64,000 nt of DNA from Entomortierella parvispora (taxonomy: Eukaryota; Mortierellomycota; Mortierellomycetes; Mortierellales; Mortierellaceae): the NCBI GenBank assembly GCA_963573315.1, contig OY752149.1, positions 744,001 through 808,000 of the forward strand. Direction: 5' to 3'. Position numbers and translations under genes: made by a program. The notes beneath the pieces are model-generated. The model was not told the origin of the DNA, made no database searches, and saw only the letters and a program-made list of their open reading frames with translations. Of this stretch, positions 45,927 through 59,788 are shown one piece after another (position 1 is the stretch's first letter; every line of letters begins with the position of its first letter).

Positions 45927-47945
45927 CTAACCATGTCCGTACATTCCATTGTGGCGTTGCTGTTGCTCCAGCATTTGGTTGGCTTCCATCTCCCTCCTTG
46001 TGCGTTCTGCCCTCTTGAGTTCAAAGACTTGGTCCATGGCTTCCTTGAAGCAGTGGACATTGTAGTCGATCAGGCCCTGCTTTTCGAATGTCTCTGCTCT
46101 GAGTAAGCAAATCAGAGCGAGGTACTTGTTCACTTCACGTAAATACAACACTGTGCCGTTGCCCATCTTGATGACTGAGAATGCTTCATGGTTGTCGCTT
46201 GTGTGGACTGGATGGTTGTTCAGCGATCCTGCTCGACTGCTATTGCTGACCAAGGCGGACTGTGAATGGCTTTCCTGAATGCCCTGACGTGGGTGCTGCG
46301 AGTTTCCGTTGGAGCCATCATAATCATCCTGTTGTTGTGTCCAATCGTCTTGGCCATCTTGTTGATCCTCTAGATAGCCCTCGCTCTTGGCCCCAATAGC
46401 CGCCCGCCCATAAATGGACGAAATGTCAATGATAACGTCAATCATGTCGCTGCAGATTTCGTACGACTGCGAATCCACTGGTGAAGAGTCGGTGGCAATA
46501 TAAATCTTGGAGATCACATCAAACAAGAATGCCTTTTCAATGCCAGAGTTCTAGAAAACATGGGTGACAAAATGCGTGAATATTGCCGCAAGATGGTGGC
46601 TGTATGCAAAAAAAGAGAGAGAGATAGAGACAGAGTACAACGATAAAAATAAACAAATCAACTTACTGCACACAAGATATTGAGCAAGTTCTCAAGAGTT
46701 GGCAATTGAGGGATGAGCTTTTGGATCACCTTTGAAAAAGCCTCAAAAATGGAATGGTCGTAAATCGACGTCAGATAGAATGCAAGCTGCACGTTCTCCA
46801 ATCCTGCGTCCGCCAACTCGTCTGTGGTCGTTTGCTGGATGTCTCTTTGGGTATCTACAAAAAACAACGCAATCTCAAAACGTGAGTGATTGCCATTTCT
46901 TTTTCCAGCTGACGATGCACAGAGCTCCCAAAAGTCGTACCAATTTTGTAATCTTCCGACAGTCCATCCACCTTGTGGATAAAAACTTCGAAAGTGATGT
47001 TGGGGTTGACGCGGTACGCCGCGACAACTGTGGAGTGGAGCCTGGCAAGTGCCTCCATGTAATCGTCCTGTAAATGAATCAACAAAGTATCAGCGCTGTC
47101 GTCATTTCAGTGCGCAATCAAGTCAAACTACGTCCTGTTGTATTCCAATATACCTGAGAGTCGATCACAAAAACGAGTGCTCCAACTTCGCCAAAGATGG
47201 CCGTTGTGTCAAAAGTTGGGTCGAAAAAGTCCATCTGGCCTGGAAAGTCCCAAACCTGGAAATCTATGAAAGAGCTACAGGAGAGGATAAAAGCATCAGT
47301 TGAAAAGCCATAAAAAATGCCTTTCGGAAACGACATGGCACTGCCAAGACGGAATTTCTTACTGGATGTTGTCTTTGTTGATCTTGGACGTACTCTCGAG
47401 GAAAAGAGTCTCTGTAGGTGACATCTTGTGAAAGACCACCCGCTGAATACTAGACTTTCCGCTCCTATTTGAGGAATAAAAAGTCCAAGAATCGAAATGG
47501 AATCAGAATTCATTAGCATCCGGGTTGTTGGCTGCCAAATGCTTGGATCCATCCATGTACAGAGTCATCTTCTCCATGAACGCATGAAGTCCTGCTCGAC
47601 ATACCGCCGCAGGCCCATGAGCATCAGTCTTGGCCGGGACTCGCGATCCTCGTCGGCCAGGTCATCGCCATAACTAAATGCACGAGAAAGAGTGCAGACA
47701 ATCATGTTAGAACACGCGTCCAGAGGTTGGACTTTCCGAGGAGCACAAGATGCGTATTAGGAGTGAATGCACTCATTTTTGGACACCTACATTGGGTCAT
47801 TGTCGCCATAGTCCGAATACTGTGGAAAGATGCAGGAAAGAAGGGACAAGGAGCCGCATTAGAACAGACACTTGCTTTTGCCATTTTTGCCTGTCCTCGG
47901 TCTAAAAAGGTACAGCCGGCGATGCACACGGGGCCTTACCGACAT
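45927..47945 (-). CDS. GTR2: RagC/D-type GTPase Gtr2
   Basis: Eight exons on minus: 47945-47940, 47819-47791, 47673-47605, 47464-47363, 47274-47154, 47067-46941, 46854-46667 and 46550-45927. They close in phase to 421 residues. G-motifs: G1 GLRRSGKS (32-39), G3 WDFPGQ (77-82, the RagC/D form) and G4 HKVD (140-143). The C-terminal roadblock region follows ([19 protein letters not shown]) and is interrupted by a Gln/Asp/Ser-rich insert of ~70 residues not typical of yeast Gtr2. The protein pairs with Gtr1/RagA on the vacuole to signal amino-acid status to TORC1. The first coding exon is only 6 nt (Met-Ser), a choice forced by phase and by the lack of another in-frame ATG. Confidence 0.9.
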
Positions 47946-48476
47946 GTTTCAAGAAGAGAGGGTGGGGATACCGAGGAACTGAATGGAATAGAAGGGAGCC
48001 GGGGGTAGATGTGCTTCAAGCGAGGTCGTGGAATGCGGACAATATAATGGACGATGCGGCGAGCGTGAAGGGAAAGGACGTGCCCAATTCTTCCAGGTGT
48101 GCTCATTGCAATTTTCAGTTTTCACAAGCCACCAACTGACCACCCCACGTTTCCGATGTGTTTGGGAGGGTGCAGTGTGCCTTCCTCCCTGCAATGTCTG
48201 CCTGCAGTGTCTTCCTGCACAGGCACAGGTGGTTCAGTCAGACCCCTGGCCCCCTATCGAGGCGAATGGTCTATTTTTTTCACAGGGCCTATGGCTCCGC
48301 ACAGTCGGTTGGGCCTGTTTGGGCTGTCCATATCATGACGACCTCGAAGGATCGAATCCCACAAGCTCAACATTTAAATGCAGTTTTTCTTTTTAATTTT
48401 GCAGCTCCAAGCTACTCGTTTGTTCTTCGGGAGTAGGGAGAGGTTGGGTAGATGTAGTCCTTCGTTGGAGTATAAT
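47946..48476. other. Intergenic region between GTR2 start and BIO2 end
   Basis: About 530 bp with the GTR2 promoter. No TATA box or additional gene is evident. Plus-strand ORFs here are short and unrelated to known families. Confidence 0.4.
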
Positions 48477-50354
48477 TTAGGCGTGAGTGTGGTCGTGCTT
48501 GCTTCCACAGCACTCCTTCTGCTCGTTCACGGGAGAGTCGGCAGCAAGATCGACCTTGAAGCTGGCAGCCTTAGGCATCAATCCTATTTATCATCGAGGA
48601 AGAAGTCAATGGGTTAAACAATGAAATCAGGATCAAACTCGTCCGGCTGTTCTATCATGAATGTCATTTCGTCACTCCTTACCGAGGGTATCAAACATCT
48701 GCTGGTCAGCGTTGAACTTGTTGTTGGGAGTGGTCAAGAGCTTGTCACCAGTGAAGATCGAGTTTGCTCCAGCCATGAAGCAGAGGGCCTGCTCAGGCTC
48801 TGTGAAACGGACACGACCAGCAGAGAGACGGATCATGGTCTTGGGCATGACAATACGGGCAGTGGCAATCATGCGAACCATGTCCCACACCTTCACGGGC
48901 TCCTGCTTCTCCAGGGGGGTACCTTCAACAGCCAACAAGGCGTTCACGGGCACACTCTCGGGATGTGCTGGCATGGTTGAAAGAGTGTGAAGCATGCCGA
49001 CGCGATCGGTGTCGGTCTCGCCCAATCCAATAATACCTCCAGAGCAGACAGAGATACCGGCCTCACGAACCTTGGAGATGGTCTCCAAACGCTCGTCGTA
49101 GGAACGGGTTGTGATGATCTTTGGGTAGTATTCCCTGGATGTGTCGAGGTTGTGGTTATATGCGGTCAATCCAGCGTCCTTGAGCTGACCAGCCTGCTCA
49201 TCGTTCAACATGCCCAATGTGCAGCACACCTCCATGTCCATAGCTCTATTGGAATGAAAAACAAGTGAGCAAGAAGGGTCAGATCGCTTTCCTGTTTGAG
49301 GCTCCGTTCGTGTGGCCCACACAATCAATTAGAGAGGGAAGTGCCTTCTGCTTATCAATCGCCGTACCTGATCTCCTTGACAAATCCAACAATCTTCTTA
49401 AAGTTGCTCTTGCGACCAGCCAAATCTCTCCAGGCAGCACCCATGCAGAAACGAGTTGATCCGGCGGCCTTGGCAGCGCGAGCAGCCTCAAGAACCTCGC
49501 CAGTGTCGAGCATCTTTTGTGCCTTGACCACAGTCGAGTAGCTCGAGGACTGGGGACAGTACTTGCAATCTTCACTGCATCCTCCGGTCTTGATGCTCAA
49601 CAACGTGCACTGCTGGACAGCGAGGGGGTCGAAGTGGAGACGGTGGACGTTGGCCTAAACAGAATGACAAGAGAGGAGCGAGCAAGGGGTGACGCGTTAG
49701 ACAACCCCACGAGACGGAGCGGAAAGAGATTCACAGATCGACGCAAATAAAATGAAAAAACGGTCCGTCCCAAAAAGATTGATAAATGGTGGGGCAAAAA
49801 AAAAGATAAAATAAACCCGAAAAATCCGGAGTGGTTGGATCGCGTTTGTTGGTCTCGCGGTGTTCCCACTCCTTCGAGGTTGTGTACGTGTGCAGACAAC
49901 ATGGTTGCATGTGCCATCAACCACGCAGGAATACAGGGTTCAAGAGAGAAAAAAAGAATGGAAAGAGGGAGCGGTTCGGCTTTCCACCCGTTGAAGTGAC
50001 AACAGGGGCCGGTACCCCGCCTTCTCTCCTGCCTCTCCTGGAATGATAACAAATCAAGCTTTTGCGTCAACTTACTCCGTGGTAGAGCAACTCCATGATG
50101 GGGGAATGGTAAATGGCATCAATCTCCTCCTTCTTCCAGTCGAAACGCAACTCGCCGTGAGCATTGGCGGCAGCGGCAGAGAGCTCGCGTCCGAAGGTCA
50201 TCTGCTTCTGAGCGCGGGGGCTTTCGTCGATTGTGGCAAACTTTGTAGGGGACGAGACGGCGGTGTAGGCGCGGCTCAATTGGTACGCGGCATTCTTGGT
50301 GTGGTTGATCTTGAGTGCTCCGGCGGAGAGCGAGCGTAATGAGGCGAGGGACAT
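48477..50354 (-). CDS. BIO2: Biotin synthase (radical SAM), mitochondrial
   Basis: Exons on minus: 50354-50076, 49654-49368, 49245-48683 and 48583-48477 (411 residues). The ~50-residue N-terminus is basic and Ser/Ala-rich ([16 protein letters not shown]), fitting a mitochondrial presequence. The radical-SAM cluster motif is [10 protein letters not shown] (Cys119, Cys123, Cys126), and the family motifs [16 protein letters not shown] and [17 protein letters not shown] are intact. The enzyme inserts sulfur into dethiobiotin, the last step of biotin synthesis, using a [2Fe-2S] cluster as donor. The last exon is short and codes for a Cys/His-rich tail ([12 protein letters not shown]). Without it, reading through the intron would give a premature TGA four codons later. 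Confidence 0.95.
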
Positions 50355-51309
50355 GATTGTGAGGATGTGATGAAAGAAGGGCGGGGTTGGAGAATGAACA
50401 GAAAGAGAGAGAGAGAAAAGAAGAAGAACAAGAAGGGAAAAAAGGCGAAAAGTGGGGGAAGAGGCCTGTCAAAAAGAGGCCGAGGTCACCAGGGGGGGAC
50501 GAGGAGGGTTTGTTGTGTGTTGATTCATTCATTCACACACAGACACAGACACAGACAGTTCAGTCGAAAGGGTTCGGGGCCTCAAAAATATTATCGTGCA
50601 CAAGTGGGAGGGGAGAGAATGAAAATGCTGCCGTATCCCTTTACCTCGTTGACTCGAACCCTCGCTCCTCTCTTGCTGTTTGCCGACCAACCCCTGACCC
50701 ATCGCATTTTCAGGCACACACCACTTTCTTTGTGTTTTCTCCTGCCAAACCTCTCCTCTCTGCCGTCAAAGATCTATTTGATCGCAGCTCCGGACATGTC
50801 TTGCCCCGATGCTAGTGAGCAAACCCCAGGTCTTTGGTTTCGGAGCATGGCCCCCTTCGGCTGCAATTGCTCGGGCAAGTGTCACTCGACGCCTCGGACA
50901 GGCATATCCCTCCAAGGTCAGCAATTGCACCTCAGGACAGCCATCTGTCGTCCTGAAAACATGGTGGTGGACTCGGCAATTGACGCCGAGTCATCAAGAG
51001 CTACTTGAGCGGATGTTCTGTGGGGCGTGAAAGTACCCTGGGGGGGGGGGGGGGGCGGCTACTTTCCCACGGTTTGCGGATGTTGGCGGAGGCCCGAATT
51101 CCCATGTGCAATTACACAGGCAGTTCATTTACAGAGGTCAGAGCCTAGTGACTAACTTTGTGACTGCAGTCAACAAATGTCCCTGGAGGTGGGCGGAAGG
51201 AAGCGCCCAGGGGATCGGGCGCATATCTCCTTGGTCGCTGCTCGTCCTTCTCGCTCCTCTCGACATTTGCTCCCCTTCATTCCATTCGCACCCCTCCATC
51301 GGACCGCTC
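50355..51309. promoter_or_regulatory. Divergent region between BIO2 and mitochondrial LeuRS
   Basis: Both neighbours start from this ~955-bp interval. It has a purine-rich block next to BIO2 (50395-50470), an ACACAG repeat (50536-50556) and a G16 run (51040-51055). No TATA box is obvious. No gene is supported inside it. Confidence 0.45.
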
Positions 51310-54809
<3,500 letters not shown>

Positions 54810-55120
54810 ATAAACGAAACTACCAATAGAACTTTTTTTCGCATACAACCGTGCTGAGCGTGGTATTCTTTGCGCACCTTTTTCCTTCATATTTTTTTTT
54901 TTTTTTTTGGTCTGCGACACCACTTGGCAGAGAGTACTCTCTCGCCTGGGAATCACAAATGGCGGCAAGATATGTTTCATTCAAATCATTCAACGTTTTG
55001 GCTTTTGAAAAGAGGGCCGGAGCCACGATAATGGTACTTTGGGATTGTTTCCTTCCTCAATCTTCACCTCACGAACTCGGTTCACCGTCTTCGCAGCGCC
55101 TCAGTTTGAATAAAACAAAA

Positions 55121-55489
55121 AAGGACTCGACTTCATAATTTCGTAGCAGGGATTTCGGAAGAAGATACTCCACCTTTGGCACTGAATCGCGGGAAGGGCT
55201 GATGTCAGTGCTCCTTAGTGACTGCGGCATTGCTACCTCTATGACCGTGCATGGGGTGGGTTGCTAAGGCCCAATCGAAAAGTACACAGCAGCTGAGAGA
55301 AATTACCAGGATAATACAGAAAAGGACTCGACTTCGTAATTTCGTAGCAGGGATTTCGGAAGAGGACACTTCACCTTTGGCACTGAATCGCCGGAAGGGC
55401 TGATGTCAGTGCTCCTCAGTCACTGCGGTATTGCTACCTCTATGACCGTGCATGGGGTGGGTTGCTAAGGCCCAATCGAAAAGTACACA
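55121..55489. repeat. Two-copy direct repeat, 168-bp units, period 201 bp
   Basis: Copy 1 is 55121-55288 and copy 2 is 55322-55489, about 95% identical by eye (roughly nine substitutions, no indels seen). They are separated by 33 bp of unrelated sequence. Both start AAGGACTCGACTTC and end CAATCGAAAAGTACACA. No ORF spans a unit and no terminal inverted repeats are visible. It starts ~310 bp after the LeuRS stop. Confidence 0.9.
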
Positions 55490-56268
55490 AAACAAGGGAT
55501 GTCAAAAGATGTTCGACCTCCGTTTACATGGATTTTAAAAGACACAACTGAGGCATGGCAGAATGCAACCCTTGAATAAATACGGTGCAGATCTCTACGT
55601 GTCAATGTTGAGAAAGATTGATTGCCTTCAGCCGGATTCCGAGACAGTGAGACGGAGGGAAGACGAGCAATGGGCGTTGTAATGTCAGGCAACTGAAGGA
55701 GGAAAACAGACGTTGATACCGCGAGGATTGGGCCGTGTTTTCAGAGAGGTGGTGGCTCTAGCAAAAACAAAATACAAATTGGTCAATAGGCATTTCTTGC
55801 TATCATAGTCCGCCATTGCGCCAGTTACGCGAAGAAAAGAAACAAAGGTAACTCCGACACATGGGCCCTATCACAAACGTGTGAGGGTTTGTAGGGCGGC
55901 CACACTGCACAACATTGTCATGACCACCTCGCCGGTCGGCGTGCACGAGGAACACAAGAGCTCCCGAACACACGCGTTCATCGGTGTCGTCACAGAAATT
56001 CTAATCGACTACGCGCTTCTTTCGGAGAGGCTCGAGTGATTATTCTTGGAGGGTTCGCCTCTCAATGACGGCACGCACAGGTCTACGTAGACCAAATCGC
56101 ATATCGTACGAAGATGAGATGGGTTTGGGCGGCTTATGATGCTGTGCGTTGGTGTCCATTCCCCCCCCCCACAATAAAAAAAAGATGTGCAAGTTACGTC
56201 CTTTATTCCACTCTGGTTTTTTTCAGAAAAAAGCAACCGCAATTTTTAGAAAGTAATCCGAGAGTATC
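55490..56268. other. Intergenic region before the ALDH gene end
   Basis: No supported gene. A C10 run lies at 56161-56170. The minus-strand ORFs are short and unrecognised. Confidence 0.4.
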
Positions 56269-58167
56269 TCAATCCGCCAGGCAAATGGTTTTGAGCTCTG
56301 AGTAAAAGTCAAGGGAATGATCGCCACCCTCTCGGCCAAGTCCACTCTTTTTCATGCCTCCAAAGGGCATGCGAAGGTCGCGTGCCATCCATGTGTTGAC
56401 CCAGACAGTGCCTGCTTGGATGGACTGGGCCACGCGACGAGCGCGACGACCATTCTCAGTCCAAACTGAGCAAGAGAGACCATATTCAGAGTCATTGGTC
56501 AATGCAATCACCTCCTCCTCTGTGTCGAATGCATAAATGGTCACCACGGGACCAAAGATCTCCTCACGCATCACCCTGCAGGAGGGAGTCAGTCTATTCC
56601 AAAAACAAGATAAAGGTCAGAAACCAAAAGAAACTCATGTACAACACCACAAAATAACAAAGTGTGACACATACCCAGAGATAATGGTTGGCTCCAAGAA
56701 GTATCCATCCTTGAAGTCCTCTGGCAAATATGTTGGCTTTTGTCCTCCACATTCAATCTTTCCGCCTTCCTCCTTGCCAAGCTTAATATAACCCAAGACC
56801 TTCTCCCAGTGTTCCTTCGATACTAACGCTCCCAGGTTGGTTTCCTTCTGGGTAGGGTCACCGACTTTGAGGTTTTTGGCTCCATGAACCAATCGCTCGA
56901 GGAATTTTTCATAGATGGGTCGCTGCACAAAGATCCTGGATCCGCAGAGACAAATCTCCCCTTGGTTGGCAAAGCTAGACCGCAAACTGGTGTTCAAGGC
57001 CAGCTCGAAATCACAGTCGGCAAAAACAATGTTCGCGTTCTTGCCTCCCAGTTCCAGGGACAGCTTCTTGAAATGTTGCGCAGAGCTTGCGATAATCTTT
57101 GCGCCAGTGATCGTACCGCCGGTGAAGGAGATGACAGGGATGCGAGGATGCTCGACTATGGCTTGACCAGCACCCATGCCCGTTCCAAAGACCATGTTGA
57201 CAACACCTGCTGGCAAACCGGCCTCCTTGAGAATAGAGCAGAGCAAGTATGCAGTCAAGGATGTGAACTCGGAGGGCTTGCAGACTGTAGTATTTCCACA
57301 GGCTAGAGGCAAAAGAAGAAAATACATGCATGCAATGCGGGCGGTGAGTGAAAATAATCAATTTGACGTCAGATATCGCCTTGCTGCTGTGCACCCAAGC
57401 CGGCAAAATTTCCTACCAATGCAAGGAGCAATCTTCCAAGTCAGCAAGTACAGAGGCCTAGCACAGCAGTGGAGAAGGAAAGAAAAGACAATGCATGAAA
57501 TTAGTCCACTTGGATATCCTTTTCTATCACAGGCGTGCATGATTGCGCCCAAGCGGAGGCACAAATAGGGTGAAAAAAGAATATCCGTTCACCAAGGGAA
57601 GAGGAGCACTTACAAGTTCCAGGGAGAAATCAGACCCACGACACCGATCGGCATCCGCTGAGTATAATTTAATCCGACGCCGGCCAGCTCCCCGGCCTCC
57701 TCGACACTGTGAAGAATGCGACCGGCAAAGAATCTAAAGTTGTAGGCTGCACGAGGAATGTCCACGGTCCTTGCCAGCTCCACGGGCTTGCCCTGATCCT
57801 TGGACTCGGCTCGAGCAAGCTCGTCGAGTCTGGACTCGATCAGATCAGCAATTCGGTAGAGGATCTTGGCTCTCTCAGCGCGGCTAGTCTTGGACCACCC
57901 TGGGAAAGCCTTGGAGGCGGCTTGGTAAGCGAGCTCGACGTCGGCCTTGGTCGAGTCTGGGATCTGGGCATGGGGGCGGCCACGCGAGGGCTCGAAGGTG
58001 TCAAAGTACTTTCCGGCCGTAGGCTGGACGTGCTCATTGTTGATAAAGTTGTCAAGGGTCTTGAGGGAGCTGACAGAAGCGGTCATGGCGTTGGATGAAT
58101 CAGAGGAAAGGGTAGAGGAAGAGGCGGGTGATGAGGAAATGGAGGAGGAATGGTGGGAGAGGAGCAT
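56269..58167 (-). CDS. Aldehyde dehydrogenase, ALDH8-like (2-aminomuconate semialdehyde dehydrogenase type)
   Basis: Exons on minus: 58167-57614, 57457-57417, 57302-56675 and 56575-56269 (509 residues). Family motifs are intact: GVVGLISPWNL, LYLLTWKIAP, SLELGGKN (general base Glu282) and SSFANQGEICLCGSR with catalytic Cys316. The RSSFANQGEICLC form and the ending FGGMKKSGLGREGGDHS resemble ALDH8A1, which oxidises 2-aminomuconate semialdehyde in kynurenine breakdown with NAD. The N-terminal 27 residues are Ser-rich; a second ATG at 58086 (MTASVSSLKTLDNFI) sits where homology begins and may be the real start (482 residues). The 41-nt second exon is required by phase. Substrate is inferred from motif similarity only. 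Confidence 0.9.
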
Positions 58168-58267
58168 GATGAGGGGGATGGGAATGGGAAATGACCATCC
58201 GTGAGAAAAATACTCGGGATTGCACCGAGATACCTCTTAAGCTGGCTGCGACGGAGAGGGTCAGCTG

Positions 58268-58419
58268 GACAGGGCTGGATTGGGACTGGATTGAGACTGG
58301 ATTGGACCGGATGGGGACTGGGCTGGACTGGATGGACCTTTCTTCTTTTCTCTCTTTCTCTTTCTTTCTTTCTTTCTCTCTTTCTCTCTTTCTCTCTTTC
58401 TCTCTTTCTCTCTCTCCAT
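58268..58419. repeat. GGACTGGATTG minisatellite and CTTT/CTCT microsatellite
   Basis: An imperfect ~10-12-bp repeat based on GGACTGGATTGG runs from 58268 to about 58338, followed directly by a CTTT/CTCTTT tract to about 58419. Both lie just upstream of the ALDH start, in its promoter region. Confidence 0.85.
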
Positions 58420-59788
58420 CCCCACTCTCTTCACTCCCCAACCAGCCTACAACCCGGATGAACTCTCCTCATGGCCGTTTCACAGATCCCAAGCAAAGTC
58501 CCGATTTGGAATTTCTTTCCCGGCATACAATATCTGGAAAAATACAGTACACACCTCCTCGGGTTCTTTATTGTCAAGATGTTCCCTTCTTGAATTGCGG
58601 TCTAAAAGCTGGATCGTGGATCTGCATTGCAATTCAAAAGTACGACACAACCCTTGGAAAACTGGATCCCAACCGCTGAACAAAGGCAACAATTATAATC
58701 ACACTCTGGCAGGCGATGGAAGAGATTCAAACCCCGTCGTCCCTGACTGCAATGGAAGCACAACCCTGTCTGTTCCTCATTCGTTCGTGCTGTCCGGCGA
58801 ATGTGGCTGGAATTTCGATCTGGGGGATTGAGTCCTGCCCTAGACAACAGGAGCTCGACTTGGTTGTTGAAGCAAAGGATCAAACAAGATTACAGGTGAG
58901 ACCGGATTGCATTTCGCTCAACTAGAAGATGAATGGGTACCACGGCGATGCAATGCAGCAGAAACCATAGCTGGAAAGTAACAAAACCGAATCTCGCAAC
59001 CTCGGACAGCAGGGACAACACGACTTGGATCTCCTATGATCAGCAGAAAAGGCATCTTCCATAATGAACACGACTAGCGCTCCTTAGTACCTGCTTACTA
59101 GTAACCGCGCAGCGTCCATGCTCTTTTACGAACAAAGGAACAGATCTTCAATTGACGACGGAGCAAGGCACTTATATCACGCCACGCGAATCTTGCGATT
59201 AACAACCGCGGAAGCCATATGGGATGGGCTAAACAGTCTACAGTGCATCCATGTCCTTGTCGCGCAATGGGTAAGTCAAAGGGGGTAGCTACTTTTGACA
59301 TTGAAAGAAGGTTGAACCAATAATATGAGGAATTCTACGCCGTAATAAAACTCCTTCTACTGCTGCGAAGAGTGCGTCCTGCTCCTGTGTCCTGGACTTT
59401 CCTTTCGCCGCCTTCCTGGGATCTTGGCAAACAATTGGTCAATACCCACAATTCCCGATCATCTTGGATCTTTTGGACCCCTTTTTTCAGCAAGCGGACG
59501 GCGTTAACCAGGCGAGGACAGACTAAAGTACTGCGCCAGATCCGGCAGAAGCAAAATATAAACTGCGTTCAAGAGAAATGGTTACACAACAACAACAACA
59601 ACAACATGATTTGTAGGGAGACAGCGAATGGAGAATAAGAAGGCTCTCTGGATGTTAGTCAAGTGAACGAAATTCCTCACTTTTCACCTTTTTTTCCCAT
59701 CCCCAACCTTCCCCCGAACCGCAGCAAGAAAACTTGCTTCGCCAGGATTTTCTTTCAAGGTCAAGATTTGGAGCGCACACCTGCCACA
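58420..59788. other. Intergenic region upstream of ABC transporter
   Basis: No supported gene. An (ACA)n stretch is at 59585-59605. A few short ORFs on both strands have no recognisable features. Confidence 0.4.

Noticed and set aside
57364..57371. TGACGTCA (CRE/ATF palindrome) in an ALDH intron
   Set aside because: One 8-bp match in 64 kb is expected by chance and it lies in an intron; no link to the bZIP gene can be claimed.
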